A stretch of 21,964 nucleotides of DNA from a virus, in IMG/VR virus record IMGVR_UViG_3300029787_000380, positions 1-21,964 of that record; one strand, written 5' to 3'. Within the stretch, counting starts at the first letter, position 1; each line of letters opens with the position of its first letter. Made by a program: the position numbers and the translations under genes. The notes below the pieces were generated by a model. It was not told where the DNA came from, did not search any database, and worked only from the letters and a program-made list of their open reading frames with translations. Positions 1 to 6,743 of this stretch are shown in pieces.

Positions 1-131
1 CCCGCAACGACCGAGCCGAGCTGTAGAGCTTTAGAGCGTACCGAGTCGATACTCCCTTCAAACTCTTTAGCGCCCTTCTGGTCTACGTTGAAACCTAGGC
101 CGACTAGAAAACTACTAATTACTTTTGACAC
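1..131 (-). CDS. tail tape measure protein, N-terminal fragment
   Basis: This is an open frame on the minus strand from a GTG at 131 to the left edge, giving 43 complete codons with no stop. The peptide contains FLVGLGFNVDQKGAKEFEGS followed by a SKALQLGSVVAG segment. That matches the usual opening of tape measure proteins, which set tail length and later serve in DNA delivery. The GTG is preceded by AAGGG about 10 nt upstream and overlaps the end of the frameshifted chaperone by 17 nt. The position straight after the tail chaperone is the standard place for this gene. The rest of the gene lies outside the window, so the call rests on a short N-terminus plus strong synteny. Confidence 0.75.
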   Translation of the reverse strand, partial: MSKVISSFLVGLGFNVDQKGAKEFEGSIDSVRSKALQLGSVVA

Positions 132-677
132 TTTCCGCCGCCCTTATCATTTCATCGAGTGTGATATTGAACCGCATTACGTCCGCGATTGAATACGTGC
201 CGTCTTGTAGCTGCGACCATGTGCAAAGCGGTGGACATAAATTTGTCACACCTACACATGGTCGCATAAAAAACCAATCGACTAATTCGTCGTCGTTGGT
301 CTTTCGCTCGCTCGCCTTTCGGCTCTGTCGGCGTCGAGCCATGTAAAAAAATCGTTCAGGTTAAACGCCACGGCTTCTGCAACAAGCGTGAAGTATTCAA
401 CCATACCACCCTGAAACGAGTGTATATCGATTGGTGTTTGCGCACCCGATAAAAACGTTTTGTACAATACGATGTTTGATACTTTGTCGAATGTCTCTTC
501 GGGTAACGTCATTAACGCACCGACGAGTAATTTCACATTGATATCAGCGTCCGCAGCGTTAGAGTTAAACGCTATCTTACCACCAAGTAACAACATGAGT
601 CGCTTTTGCTCAAGCGCTGGGGCTTGAGCAACGTTAAACGTTTTTGAGTTTATAGTGACTGACTTAATTTGTGACAT
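115..677 (-). CDS. tail assembly chaperone, -1 frameshift extended form
   Basis: This is the predicted fusion, like lambda gpGT. Translation starts at 677, reads to 345, steps back one base and continues in the -1 frame to the TAG at 115-117, giving about 187 residues (111 zero-frame plus 76 shifted). The shifted part is a well-formed sequence with acidic and aromatic segments and no start codon with a convincing ribosome site of its own; the only internal ATG (342) has no Shine-Dalgarno. The end of the shifted frame overlaps the tape measure start. In the lambda system the extended form binds the tape measure protein and the short form coats it. The existence of the fusion is inferred from sequence layout. 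Confidence 0.72.
282..677 (-). CDS. tail assembly chaperone, short (unshifted) form
   Basis: This 131-residue protein lies between the tail tube gene and the tape measure gene, where the lambda gpG-type chaperone is found. Such proteins coat the tape measure protein during tail assembly and are not in the mature virion. I chose the ATG at 677 because it overlaps the tube gene stop by one base (TAATG) and has AAGGG upstream; the frame stays open further upstream only through a weak TTG. The C-terminus becomes low-complexity and basic/polar after residue 111, as expected for the tail of a zero-frame product past a slippery site. No family was recognised from sequence alone; the call rests on position and on the adjacent overlapping -1 frame. 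Confidence 0.75.
   Translation of the reverse strand: MSQIKSVTINSKTFNVAQAPALEQKRLMLLLGGKIAFNSNAADADINVKLLVGALMTLPEETFDKVSNIVLYKTFLSGAQTPIDIHSFQGGMVEYFTLVAEAVAFNLNDFFTWLDADRAERRASERPTTTN
345..351 (-). other. programmed -1 frameshift slippery site T TTT TTT
   Basis: The minus strand reads GA-T-TTT-TTT-ACA with the zero frame split as T|TTT|TTT, a valid X XXY YYZ heptamer. A slip by -1 leads straight into the open -1 frame that ends at 115. The zero-frame stop lies about 60 nt further on. I did not find an obvious strong pseudoknot by eye, although the GC-rich CGACGCC...GGCGAGCG segment just downstream could pair. Confidence 0.7.
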
Positions 678-1090
678 TACGCACCACCCTTCATAGCGTT
701 CCAACCGTTAAATTCTAACGTGTATTGGTCGTCTGAAATTGTCGAACCCGCACGGTTGTTCGCCGCGTCATTTGTTACAACGCCTTCAGTACCCACAGCG
801 CTTTCAAGCGTGCCGACTTGTTGATAACTCAACGTTACCTCAGTACGAGCTGTAAATAGTGATTGTAAATAAGCGCTATCAGCCGAACCAGGGTTTAAAT
901 ATAACTGTACCGTTCGACCGGGTTTTATACGATCTAAACGTACAGCACCACCACCTAAACCCTGTCGTAGTTGGCTAGCTGGGTTGATCGGTGCGTCTTG
1001 AAACGGTGAAGCGGTCTCACCGAAGTCTGTAATCACACGACTGTTTATAGATAGAACAAACGAGTCAGTACCATAATTTTGCAAGGCCAT
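677..1090 (-). CDS. tail tube protein, DUF3277 family
   Basis: This 137-residue protein starts at an ATG preceded by AAGGAG about 9 nt upstream. It has the DUF3277 pattern: an N-terminal MALQNYGTDSFVLSINSRVI stretch, a central LGGGAVRLDRIKPGRTVQLY strand region and a C-terminal EFNGWNAMKGG end. Members of this family are found next to DUF3383 sheath-like genes and are taken to form the inner tube of contractile tails. Synteny agrees: the sheath gene lies 12 nt upstream and the chaperone start overlaps its stop. It should self-assemble into stacked hexameric rings within the tail. The assignment is firm as to family; the tube role is family knowledge. Confidence 0.82.
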   Translation of the reverse strand: MALQNYGTDSFVLSINSRVITDFGETASPFQDAPINPASQLRQGLGGGAVRLDRIKPGRTVQLYLNPGSADSAYLQSLFTARTEVTLSYQQVGTLESAVGTEGVVTNDAANNRAGSTISDDQYTLEFNGWNAMKGGA

Positions 1091-1102
1091 TTTAATGACT
1101 CC

Positions 1103-2245
1103 TTAATAAACAGAAATGTCAACAGGTACAGAATGTATCGCACCTTTACGGAATACACGGATACGTAACGGTGCTGATTCACGGTCGTCACGTTGCGCGT
1201 CGGTTAGATTTAAAATCTCTTCGGGTTGCGTTAAGATCTCGTAACCTTCGGTATATTTTTCGATACCATCGTCAGGGTCGGTGTAATTACGCGGACCTAA
1301 GTAACCGTTACGAATGTAAAGTTCACATATAGCTTTAGCCGCGCCGATAAGTACCGATTGACCTACAACGTCTTGGCCGAGTTTAGTCGGTTGGTTAAAC
1401 ACTGTGTTATACAGTTGCACACCAATCGCATTTACAAATGCTTCAAGATTGATCACATCATCCATAAATTCACCGAACGAACTATGTGACCATGTGTTAA
1501 TTACACGCCCTAAGTCTACCGAACCTTTATTCTCTACTCGCGTATAGAATTGACATTTTTTAGTCGGTAGATTCATCGCTGCGTACGCTGTACCCGTCAA
1601 GTCTTCACCCGCAACACCACTCAACACTTTACCTTCACCGGTAATCGTTGAGTTTGTAACGTTGTAATTAACCTTAGCGAATAGTTTACATAGTGCGATA
1701 CCGGCGTAAGGGTCTGTAGCGTGCGCAAGCGTACCGGCGAATCGATAACCTGACGTAGTGAACGCAGTGGCAATGTCTGTATCGTCGCTAATATCACGTA
1801 TCGCCGTAGAGTTAGCGCCCGTCTGACAGTTTTGAAACCATGACGAATTGTCGTTACACCACGTTGCAACTTCCGTAGCGTCTGTAACAGATGCGTAAAC
1901 GTCAGCAGTTACGAAGGTGTAAAACCACCAAAACTCGTTACGCGCTTTGTTAAGAGTAGTCGCCCAGTCTGCGTCGGTTGAGTCGACACCGTAAACAGTT
2001 AACTCGTTCATAGAAGGTGTACCACCCAACCATTTACTAGCCGCTTGGTACGTTTCGGTTGTGCTCGCGAAGTCCACAGATAAATCTGATAGCGATGTGT
2101 AAACGCGTCGGGTATCTGTATCGAAACCGACTGGTAATTCTGACTCAGGAGCGAATAGTGTTGCACTCCCAAAATTAGCAGTACCTAAACCGGTCGGGGA
2201 AATCGACACGTTGATAGGTACAATGTTATTTATATCGTATGACAT
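1103..2245 (-). CDS. tail sheath-like protein, DUF3383 family
   Basis: This 380-residue protein is predicted to form the contractile sheath. The N-terminus (MSYDINNIVPINVSISPTGL), the FGSATLFAPE segment near residue 27, the SKWLGG and NELTVYGVD segments in the first third, and the C-terminal RIRVFRKGAIHSVPVDISVY end are all typical of DUF3383 proteins. These occupy the sheath position in several myoviruses. The start is an ATG with AGGAG about 11 nt upstream. It begins a new unit after the tail-spike gene: a hairpin and a TATACT element lie in the 70-nt gap upstream. The tube gene follows after 12 nt. Confidence 0.83.
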   Translation of the reverse strand: MSYDINNIVPINVSISPTGLGTANFGSATLFAPESELPVGFDTDTRRVYTSLSDLSVDFASTTETYQAASKWLGGTPSMNELTVYGVDSTDADWATTLNKARNEFWWFYTFVTADVYASVTDATEVATWCNDNSSWFQNCQTGANSTAIRDISDDTDIATAFTTSGYRFAGTLAHATDPYAGIALCKLFAKVNYNVTNSTITGEGKVLSGVAGEDLTGTAYAAMNLPTKKCQFYTRVENKGSVDLGRVINTWSHSSFGEFMDDVINLEAFVNAIGVQLYNTVFNQPTKLGQDVVGQSVLIGAAKAICELYIRNGYLGPRNYTDPDDGIEKYTEGYEILTQPEEILNLTDAQRDDRESAPLRIRVFRKGAIHSVPVDISVY

Positions 2246-2268
2246 TTTAAAATGCTCCTGATTGCAAT

Positions 2269-2295
2269 CACCTAACAGTATACAACTGTTAGGTG
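2269..2295 (-). other. hairpin between tail spike and sheath genes
   Basis: A perfect 10-bp inverted repeat, CACCTAACAG / CTGTTAGGTG, has a 7-nt loop. No T-tract follows on either strand, so a simple rho-independent terminator is doubtful. The TATACT element at 2277-2282 lies in the loop and the adjoining stem. Confidence 0.75.
2277..2282 (-). promoter_or_regulatory. putative late promoter core TATACT before sheath gene
   Basis: TATACT on the minus strand lies 32 nt from the sheath ATG, in line with the other late units. No -35 hexamer is visible at 16-18 bp. Confidence 0.4.
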
Positions 2296-2315
2296 TGTAG
2301 CGCTAGTGTTAGGGT

Positions 2316-3884
2316 TTATTCAACTTTCAAAAACACATCGAAACTAGTACCTGAAACTATTGTCGTGTTTGAAGTGTTGGTAACTCTTATTATTATCTCG
2401 TTTTCAACGTTTATCGAGTTTGAGTAAGCTGAAAAAGATAGTGAGTAAGGCTTTATCGCTGCCTGCTTTATATCAATATAGCTGTCCGCCCTACCTCTAG
2501 AATTCACCCCTTGACCTCCCAGCAATACATGGTAAGCATAATATGTAGTTGTCTGTCCTGGCGCCATATCCCCAACACTAGTAAACCTAACTAAAGACTC
2601 CCCGCGGTCAAGGTGGAAACCTGAGTTAAATCCGTTCGGATTTGACGAATTTTCCGCTGTTATCGGAGTGTTTGCTAAGTCCATTCTTGTTTTTAACTTT
2701 ATATTGTTCTGTCGTCCGCTGAAATAAATCCATTCTTTCATTATTTGCTGAACAGGGGAAAGTTCAATACTTGATTGGTTAAACTCGCCCTCTATTATTT
2801 TAGGGCTTACGCCATCAAAACCACCAAGCCAAGATTCAACCTTAAATGAAAGTCTTGGTACACCAAAGGATGATTCATTAACTAATAACCTTTGAACATC
2901 CAACCCTAAAGGGTCAAATGCCTGTATCTGGACTTTATTACTGTCCCAATCAGCTTGTTGGGTGTGTGGGGTTGTATCTTTGAATATGCAAGCATTATTA
3001 GTTTGGGTAATAAAGTTTACATAAACTTCATTACCCTGCATTACATTTTCATGGCTGTCAGACTCCCATAATATAGCGTTTTCACAGGTAGCGATAAACA
3101 TTACGTCAATTCTTGAGTCTAACAGCTTGGAGTTCTCAAAGGTGTCAGACGTTGTTTTCAGCTTTATTGCGTTTTTACATCTTGCTATCCTGTTTATTTT
3201 CATATCGGCCAGATTAGACCCGTACAAAGTAATCGCAGACCCCTCACTAAAATCAGTAATTCTAGGTAAAGTTATAGCGGAGCTAAACCCAGACTCAATA
3301 ATAACACCGTCCCCTGAAAAACCAGCGTTAGGAGTTATCACTGCTTCACTCATAGTTTCACACTTAAATCCTGCGCTTAAAATTAACGGACCGCTTGTTG
3401 AGTGATTTATATTGTCAAATATAAATGTTTTACCTCTATTATTTGCCGCCAAAATACAACTCATGTACTCGGAGAAATCATCACCGTCATAGTAACCAAT
3501 AGAAGCAGCAGAGAATCTAGAGGAGGATAACTCCCAAACAGCGCCATCAGAATCGGTAAACTTAGCGTCGCCTAACTGTGCTGGTGTTTGACTAGATGTG
3601 TCAGTGTCAGCAGTCTTAACCCATTGAGCATCACCACCGTCACCCGATTCGTAAAAACCCACTGTGGTGATGGACTTACCGACGGCGAAAGACGATAAGT
3701 CCGACGCGATTAAGTCTTCAGTCGTGGCGTTACGCTCAACGATATTACGTAGTGAACCAATAAGTACACGCTTATCAGTACCGTCGGGTCCTGCTGTCTG
3801 GTCGCTAACGTCAATATATAAAAGCTCGTCGTCGTCAGCTATGTCCGTACCGAGCGGTAAGTTTGTGATTTTAATATCGGCCAT
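2316..3884 (-). CDS. tail spike/fibre-like protein with predicted beta-helix
   Basis: This 522-residue protein starts at an ATG with AGGAG about 11 nt upstream. Residues 1-60 (MADIKITNLPLGTDIADDDE onward) look like a virion-attachment segment. Residues 60-120 contain a VGFYESGDGGDAQWVKT segment like the head-binding part of many pectate-lyase-type tail spikes. Residues 125-400 are Asn/Ser/Ile-rich repetitive short strands, as in right-handed beta-helices. Expected roles are receptor binding or polysaccharide degradation. No catalytic residues can be assigned. Its place between the tail terminator and sheath genes is unusual. By eye, codon use from about 2330 to 3500 is AT-richer and poorer in CG than in neighbours, while the first ~100 codons look native. 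This suggests a swapped receptor-binding part on a conserved anchor. Confidence 0.7.
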   Translation of the reverse strand: MADIKITNLPLGTDIADDDELLYIDVSDQTAGPDGTDKRVLIGSLRNIVERNATTEDLIASDLSSFAVGKSITTVGFYESGDGGDAQWVKTADTDTSSQTPAQLGDAKFTDSDGAVWELSSSRFSAASIGYYDGDDFSEYMSCILAANNRGKTFIFDNINHSTSGPLILSAGFKCETMSEAVITPNAGFSGDGVIIESGFSSAITLPRITDFSEGSAITLYGSNLADMKINRIARCKNAIKLKTTSDTFENSKLLDSRIDVMFIATCENAILWESDSHENVMQGNEVYVNFITQTNNACIFKDTTPHTQQADWDSNKVQIQAFDPLGLDVQRLLVNESSFGVPRLSFKVESWLGGFDGVSPKIIEGEFNQSSIELSPVQQIMKEWIYFSGRQNNIKLKTRMDLANTPITAENSSNPNGFNSGFHLDRGESLVRFTSVGDMAPGQTTTYYAYHVLLGGQGVNSRGRADSYIDIKQAAIKPYSLSFSAYSNSINVENEIIIRVTNTSNTTIVSGTSFDVFLKVE

Positions 3885-3895
3885 GTGACCAGCTC

Positions 3896-4441
3896 CTAAT
3901 CTGTTGAACCAGACGCCACAATTTGAGCGTCTTCGTTTTGTATTTCCCAGCTAGCCGACTCGATAGAGTTAATCGTAGCTTGTGAAGTTGTTTCGTAATA
4001 TAAATAGATGTAACACTGTGCGCGTTGTTCAGGGTTTCCCGACTGCATACGTGTGAGGTTGTTCGGCGTACTTACACGTTGCCAACCGACACCGTTCGCT
4101 CGTAACGCGTTTGATACGTCAGGGAGCTTGTTACACTCTATGAGGGATTCTACGCGACTAATGGCGTCAACACCACGATAAACGTTTACGTCGGCTTCTA
4201 CGATGATTTGAGCGCGTACGCTAACGTCTAGCGATTGCGCTGTCGATGAGTTGGTTCGATAGATGTTAGCTTGACCACGTTGCGAAACGGATTGTTTCGG
4301 CTCAATCGTGATGTACTCACCCGACGGGGAAGTAATACCTGTGCCGTCCGAGCGCACTTGATTAGCGAGTATGACCTCACTTACACCCGTCACACTACGG
4401 ACGATTGGTAGCAGTATATTGAATAGCTCTAAACGATTCAT
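3896..4441 (-). CDS. tail terminator / neck protein (LIC_12616-like)
   Basis: This 181-residue protein starts at an ATG that overlaps the previous stop (ATGA). It begins MNRLELFNILLPIVRSVTGV, followed by a VILANQVRSDGTGITSPSGE segment and a GEYITIEPKQSVSQRGQANI segment. This pattern of an N-terminal helix, then polar strands on a conserved 'surface' motif, is that of the phage neck protein family often annotated LIC_12616. Its members sit at the tail-terminator position between connector genes and tail sheath genes. The protein would cap the tail tube and join it to the head. The call comes from recalled family signature and synteny; the C-terminal 50 residues are not recognised. Confidence 0.6.
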   Translation of the reverse strand: MNRLELFNILLPIVRSVTGVSEVILANQVRSDGTGITSPSGEYITIEPKQSVSQRGQANIYRTNSSTAQSLDVSVRAQIIVEADVNVYRGVDAISRVESLIECNKLPDVSNALRANGVGWQRVSTPNNLTRMQSGNPEQRAQCYIYLYYETTSQATINSIESASWEIQNEDAQIVASGSTD

Positions 4442-4683
4442 GAAGTACGCTCGCAACCCGACAAACGTAAATTGTGAGTTCTATAAATCGTTTTGAAGTA
4501 CATTTTTACGATTGGTAAAAACGCTTGTTTGAATGTCACACCTTCTCGTAAGTTACGAGCGACCCAAATTGTGTCACGACTAGCCCAAAATACGCAGATA
4601 CCTAAATGCTTTAACATTTTATATATCGCCGTACAAATGGTGAGTAAACCAACCAACAGTATAATATCTAAAAGTACACTCAT
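4438..4683 (-). CDS. small membrane protein of unknown function
   Basis: This 81-residue protein starts at an ATG at 4683 and ends by overlapping the next ATG by four bases, suggesting translational coupling. Residues 3-22 (VLLDIILLVGLLTICTAIYK) form a single hydrophobic helix, followed by a basic and aromatic cytosolic-type tail containing KMLKH, RNLREG and KMYFKTIYR. There is no clear Shine-Dalgarno sequence. A TATACT element lies 33 nt upstream, so it appears to be the first gene of a unit that continues into the terminator and tail-spike genes. It could be a holin-like or superinfection-related membrane protein, but nothing in the sequence decides this. Confidence 0.6.
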   Translation of the reverse strand: MSVLLDIILLVGLLTICTAIYKMLKHLGICVFWASRDTIWVARNLREGVTFKQAFLPIVKMYFKTIYRTHNLRLSGCERTS

Positions 4684-4715
4684 AATGTGTTACACGCATT
4701 AGTAATAATATTCAC

Positions 4716-4721
4716 AGTATA
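4716..4721 (-). promoter_or_regulatory. putative late promoter core TATACT before 4683 gene
   Basis: The minus strand reads GTTATACTGTGAATAT, with TG one base ahead of the hexamer (extended -10 form). It lies 33 nt from the ATG at 4683. The 15-bp string TTATACTGTGAATAT is shared exactly with the site before the minor head gene at 14914. Confidence 0.45.
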
Positions 4722-4741
4722 ACACCACGTAACGCTGTACG

Positions 4742-5101
4742 CTATTGGTTATCGATTCGACTAACCACAGCTCGACAGTAGTTACGCCAATAACGGTTAT
4801 CTAACTCGTGGCATTTGTAACGTTGGTCGTTAAATTCCCAAACGTCTGAGGGTGATATACTCGCGTCGATTCCGTCGTTAATATGTAACACGCGAGCGTC
4901 TTTGATACGTTCACCGCCTTTTTCAAGCGCTTCGATTTCTCTGTCCGTTGCGGGTTGTATGTTCACAGTGTGTGGCGTTGTGGACTCTACACCCTCTTGA
5001 TAAATCCCGTCAACGTAACCACCACCCGTTTTAGACGTGCGTGTCGCTGGTATCGATGTGAATACAGGGTCTACAAAACCCATCATGTCTAAACTGCTCA
5101 T
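4742..5101 (-). CDS. head completion / stopper-like connector protein
   Basis: This 119-residue protein starts at the ATG at 5101; an upstream TTG at 5110 is in frame but sits too close to the GAGGAAG ribosome site. The sequence has features of stopper-type connectors: a VNIQPATDREIEALEKGGER segment near residues 45-65, a SDVWEFNDQRYKCHELDNRY segment near residues 85-105 and a short C-terminal strand. In comparable phages this gene lies between the connector (DUF4054) and terminator genes, as here. It would seal the portal channel after DNA packaging. Position and motif style support the role, but the family is diverse and the call is moderate. Confidence 0.5.
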   Translation of the reverse strand: MSSLDMMGFVDPVFTSIPATRTSKTGGGYVDGIYQEGVESTTPHTVNIQPATDREIEALEKGGERIKDARVLHINDGIDASISPSDVWEFNDQRYKCHELDNRYWRNYCRAVVSRIDNQ

Positions 5102-5154
5102 ATCGGCCAATCTTCCTCGTTCGTGATAATAGGTTCATAGTCGTCGTTAATCAT
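5101..5154 (-). CDS. possible 17-residue coupled peptide
   Basis: An ATG at 5154 opens a very short frame (MINDDYEPIITNEEDWPI-type acidic peptide) whose stop overlaps the ATG of the stopper-like gene. It may serve only to couple translation. It shares the DDYEP string with the 38-residue peptide at 6165. No ribosome site stronger than TTGGAT/GTAAAAAT is visible upstream, so its translation is uncertain. Confidence 0.3.
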
Positions 5155-5299
5155 GATTTTTACAATCCAAGTAGGGTAATGATTCGTAGATAGACTCAAC
5201 CATAGAATCAGCACTAGAAAACCCAATAAATAAAATCAACGCAGAGAATGCCGCTGACACCAAAATAAATATTAAAAATTCTTTATCGTCTTCACTCAT
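5147..5299 (-). CDS. small single-pass membrane protein, unknown
   Basis: This 50-residue protein starts at an ATG with GAGGTGAT about 8 nt upstream. Its start overlaps the stop of the gene before it (CCATGA), and its own end overlaps the next tiny frame. Residues 8-27 (FLIFILVSAAFSALILFIGF) form a clear transmembrane helix, preceded by acidic SEDDKE and followed by a polar tail with ESIYESLPYLDC. No family is recognised. It lies within the connector genes and might be a lysis, exclusion or regulatory micropeptide of the late operon. Confidence 0.6.
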   Translation of the reverse strand: MSEDDKEFLIFILVSAAFSALILFIGFSSADSMVESIYESLPYLDCKNHD

Positions 5300-5454
5300 G
5301 GTCCAATCACCTCGGATGAATACGGTTTACTAACAACCATACAGAATTTAGGCACGTAAGGTTTGAAACCAAACGTAACGAGCGGGATATTGATTAACTT
5401 AATAAACCATATGTGACGTACTGAAACGTCCACTTTAAATTCACTCATAGCCAT
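5296..5454 (-). CDS. hypothetical 52-residue protein
   Basis: The ATG at 5454 has GAGGG 8 nt upstream, which lies in the end of the preceding gene; a second in-frame ATG at 5448 is possible. The protein is strand-rich and basic (FKVDVSVRHIWFIKL, then FGFKPYVPKFC) and ends by overlapping the next start by four bases. Tight overlaps on both sides indicate a translated gene. The amphipathic 'VSVRHIWFIKLINIPLV' segment resembles a membrane-surface helix. Function is unknown. Confidence 0.55.
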   Translation of the reverse strand: MAMSEFKVDVSVRHIWFIKLINIPLVTFGFKPYVPKFCMVVSKPYSSEVIGP

Positions 5455-5455
5455 T

Positions 5456-6052
5456 TTACAAACCCTCAGTTGGTTTAGTTGATGTAACTTTATACGTTAC
5501 GCTTTGTCTCAGTGCGCCGCTGTCGATTAGCGGGTTAGACGACCCTTTCGCTTTAATCGTGCTCGGCGCGTTTGGTGGGGTCTTTAAGTCAGTCATGTAC
5601 TTTTGAACCATGCCGACCGCTACGACTCCGATTTGTTCGAGCGCCTTGTCGAGCGGTTCACCCGACGCGATTACACGCTCTATAATTTTTAAATACTCTT
5701 CGTCACCTGACGCTACGCCAGGGTTAAGCCACGGTCGCGCAGGGATACTTACCGTATGTGGTCCAGTTACACCAAGCTCCATGTAACCGCTACCCGATTT
5801 TAAAAACCTAACTTCGTTTCGATTCGCTGCGGCTTTCGACGCGTAACCGTAAGACGTACCGCCCGGGTGATTAACCTCTGCGCCGAACTCATGTATCGCA
5901 CCTAACGACGCGTTTGTAATATCGTCGCTGTCGTGGTTTCCGGCGTCTTCGTGTATTCCGACCGTCACGAACTTATCAACTTTGAGTTTTTCAAGCTCGC
6001 GAGTTATTTGGGCGATGGCGTCGTCTGCGCCTGTTACGGTAGTTTTTATCAT
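5456..6052 (-). CDS. neck/tail completion protein, HK97 gp10-like / virion morphogenesis
   Basis: This 198-residue protein starts at an ATG that overlaps the stop of the 38-residue peptide upstream (ATGA). Features typical of phage virion morphogenesis/gp10-like proteins are present: an N-terminal VTVGIHEDAGNHD strand, ASLGAIHEFGA near residue 50, the IPARPWLNPG motif near residue 107 and the C-terminal LIDSGALRQSVTYKV motif. The 'ARPFLRP...LIDTGxLRxS' pair is diagnostic for the group. It would work at the head-tail junction or tail completion stage. The position between DUF4054 and terminator genes agrees with this. Confidence 0.7.
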   Translation of the reverse strand: MIKTTVTGADDAIAQITRELEKLKVDKFVTVGIHEDAGNHDSDDITNASLGAIHEFGAEVNHPGGTSYGYASKAAANRNEVRFLKSGSGYMELGVTGPHTVSIPARPWLNPGVASGDEEYLKIIERVIASGEPLDKALEQIGVVAVGMVQKYMTDLKTPPNAPSTIKAKGSSNPLIDSGALRQSVTYKVTSTKPTEGL

Positions 6053-6165
6053 TTCGATGGTGTGCGTTCGACCATGATGCGGCGTGTTACTTCGCGTAAT
6101 AGTGCGTCTATATCTTCACATATCTGTAAAGCTTCTCGTAAAAGTGGTTCGTAGTCGTCAGTCAT
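6049..6165 (-). CDS. hypothetical 38-residue acidic peptide
   Basis: The ATG at 6165 has a good ribosome site (GGGAG, 7 nt away), and the TGA overlaps the next ATG. The peptide begins MTDDYEPLLREALQICED and forms a likely amphipathic helix up to REVTRRIMVERTPSK. It is the first gene of a late unit with TATACT 29 nt upstream. It may be a real small structural or regulatory peptide, or mainly a coupling leader for the neck gene. No family is recognised. Confidence 0.55.
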   Translation of the reverse strand: MTDDYEPLLREALQICEDIDALLREVTRRIMVERTPSK

Positions 6166-6193
6166 GTTAAATCTCCCATGGTCACTAGTGCTT

Positions 6194-6199
6194 AGTATA
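6194..6199 (-). promoter_or_regulatory. putative late promoter core TATACT before 6165 gene
   Basis: The minus strand reads TGTGAATATACTAAG, closely like TGTGGATATACTGAG at 21011. It lies 29 nt from the ATG at 6165. No -35 hexamer is visible. Confidence 0.45.
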
Positions 6200-6495
6200 T
6201 TCACAATTTAGGGTTGTTGCAATCGACCCCGTTTAAATACTTCCGGGGTGACGGTGCGGGGTTGTCCTAAGTCCTTGATACTTATAATACTATACACTCT
6301 TTACCCCTTTACCCCTATAAATATAAGAATAGATAGTAGAGAGCATAACAGTAATATATAGGTATATATCATAATCATAATAATAATATTGAGAGTATTA
6401 CTAAGAGAGTGAGAAAGTTCGGGATTTTACCCGTTTTCGGGGTATCGCTTTAAATTCAAATACTTACAACACCCTACACCCACCCCATTAAATAC
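6200..6495. other. AT-rich divergent intergenic region A
   Basis: No plausible gene is present between the late unit starting at 6165 and the island starting at 6555. From left to right the region holds a GC-rich patch with GGGGTGACGG, repeat element A (6256-6343), a run of TA/AT-rich sequence (6344-6405), a CCGTTTTCGG patch, and a C-rich segment (ACACCCTACACCCACCCC) before the plus promoter. The same order recurs in the region at 21017-21350. It may be a divergent control region or a replication origin. Confidence 0.6.
6256..6343. repeat. long noncoding repeat element, copy A
   Basis: This starts at GCGGGGTTGTCCTAAGTCC, runs through a TATA-rich core and TACCCCTTTACCCC, and ends in AAATATAAGAATAGAT-type purine-rich DNA. 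It matches 21084-21171 over about 88 nt with scattered substitutions and a short indel. Both copies lie upstream of a plus-strand island, facing a late unit on the other side. Confidence 0.8.
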
Positions 6496-6524
6496 TTGAC
6501 GTAACCGTCACTAAGCGTTACACT
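6496..6524 (+). promoter_or_regulatory. sigma-70-like promoter P1 with internal operator
   Basis: TTGACG, 17-bp spacer, TACACT. The 18-bp operator TTGACGTAACCGTCACTA occupies 6496-6513 and contains the dyad TGACG-TAAC-CGTCA. Transcription would start just upstream of the Fis-like gene at 6555. Confidence 0.75.
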
Positions 6525-6554
6525 TTCCGTACAGTAAAATTGTGGAGATAGAGA

Positions 6555-6743
6555 ATGACAACGGAACAATTACGAGCGTTCATCGTAGCGAACGAAGGTG
6601 ACGCGCTGGACGTTATGAAACGTAAAATGTACGACGCTGCATTAATAGAGTGTTACGGTAACGTATCGAAAGCGGCTAGAATGTTAGGTATTAGTCGTAG
6701 TAAACTAAGTAATTACGCTAACCAATGGGAACCAAAGCGATGA
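6555..6743 (+). CDS. Fis-like helix-turn-helix DNA-binding protein
   Basis: This 62-residue protein starts at an ATG with GGAG 8 nt upstream. Residues 27-57 (DAALIECYGNVSKAARMLGI and SRSKLSNYANQW) form a Fis-family HTH: a helix, the KAARMLGIS turn and a recognition helix. The N-terminal half is a short helical segment. It is much shorter than sigma-54 activators and resembles small phage regulators. It is the first gene behind promoter P1, whose operator is shared with other islands, so it is a candidate binder of that operator. That link is inference. The next gene starts within its stop codon (ATGA). Confidence 0.75.
   Translation: MTTEQLRAFIVANEGDALDVMKRKMYDAALIECYGNVSKAARMLGISRSKLSNYANQWEPKR

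Noticed and set aside
6181-6187. GTCACTA near the late start at 6165, like the end of the operator
   Set aside because: Only seven bases match and the other half of the dyad is missing.
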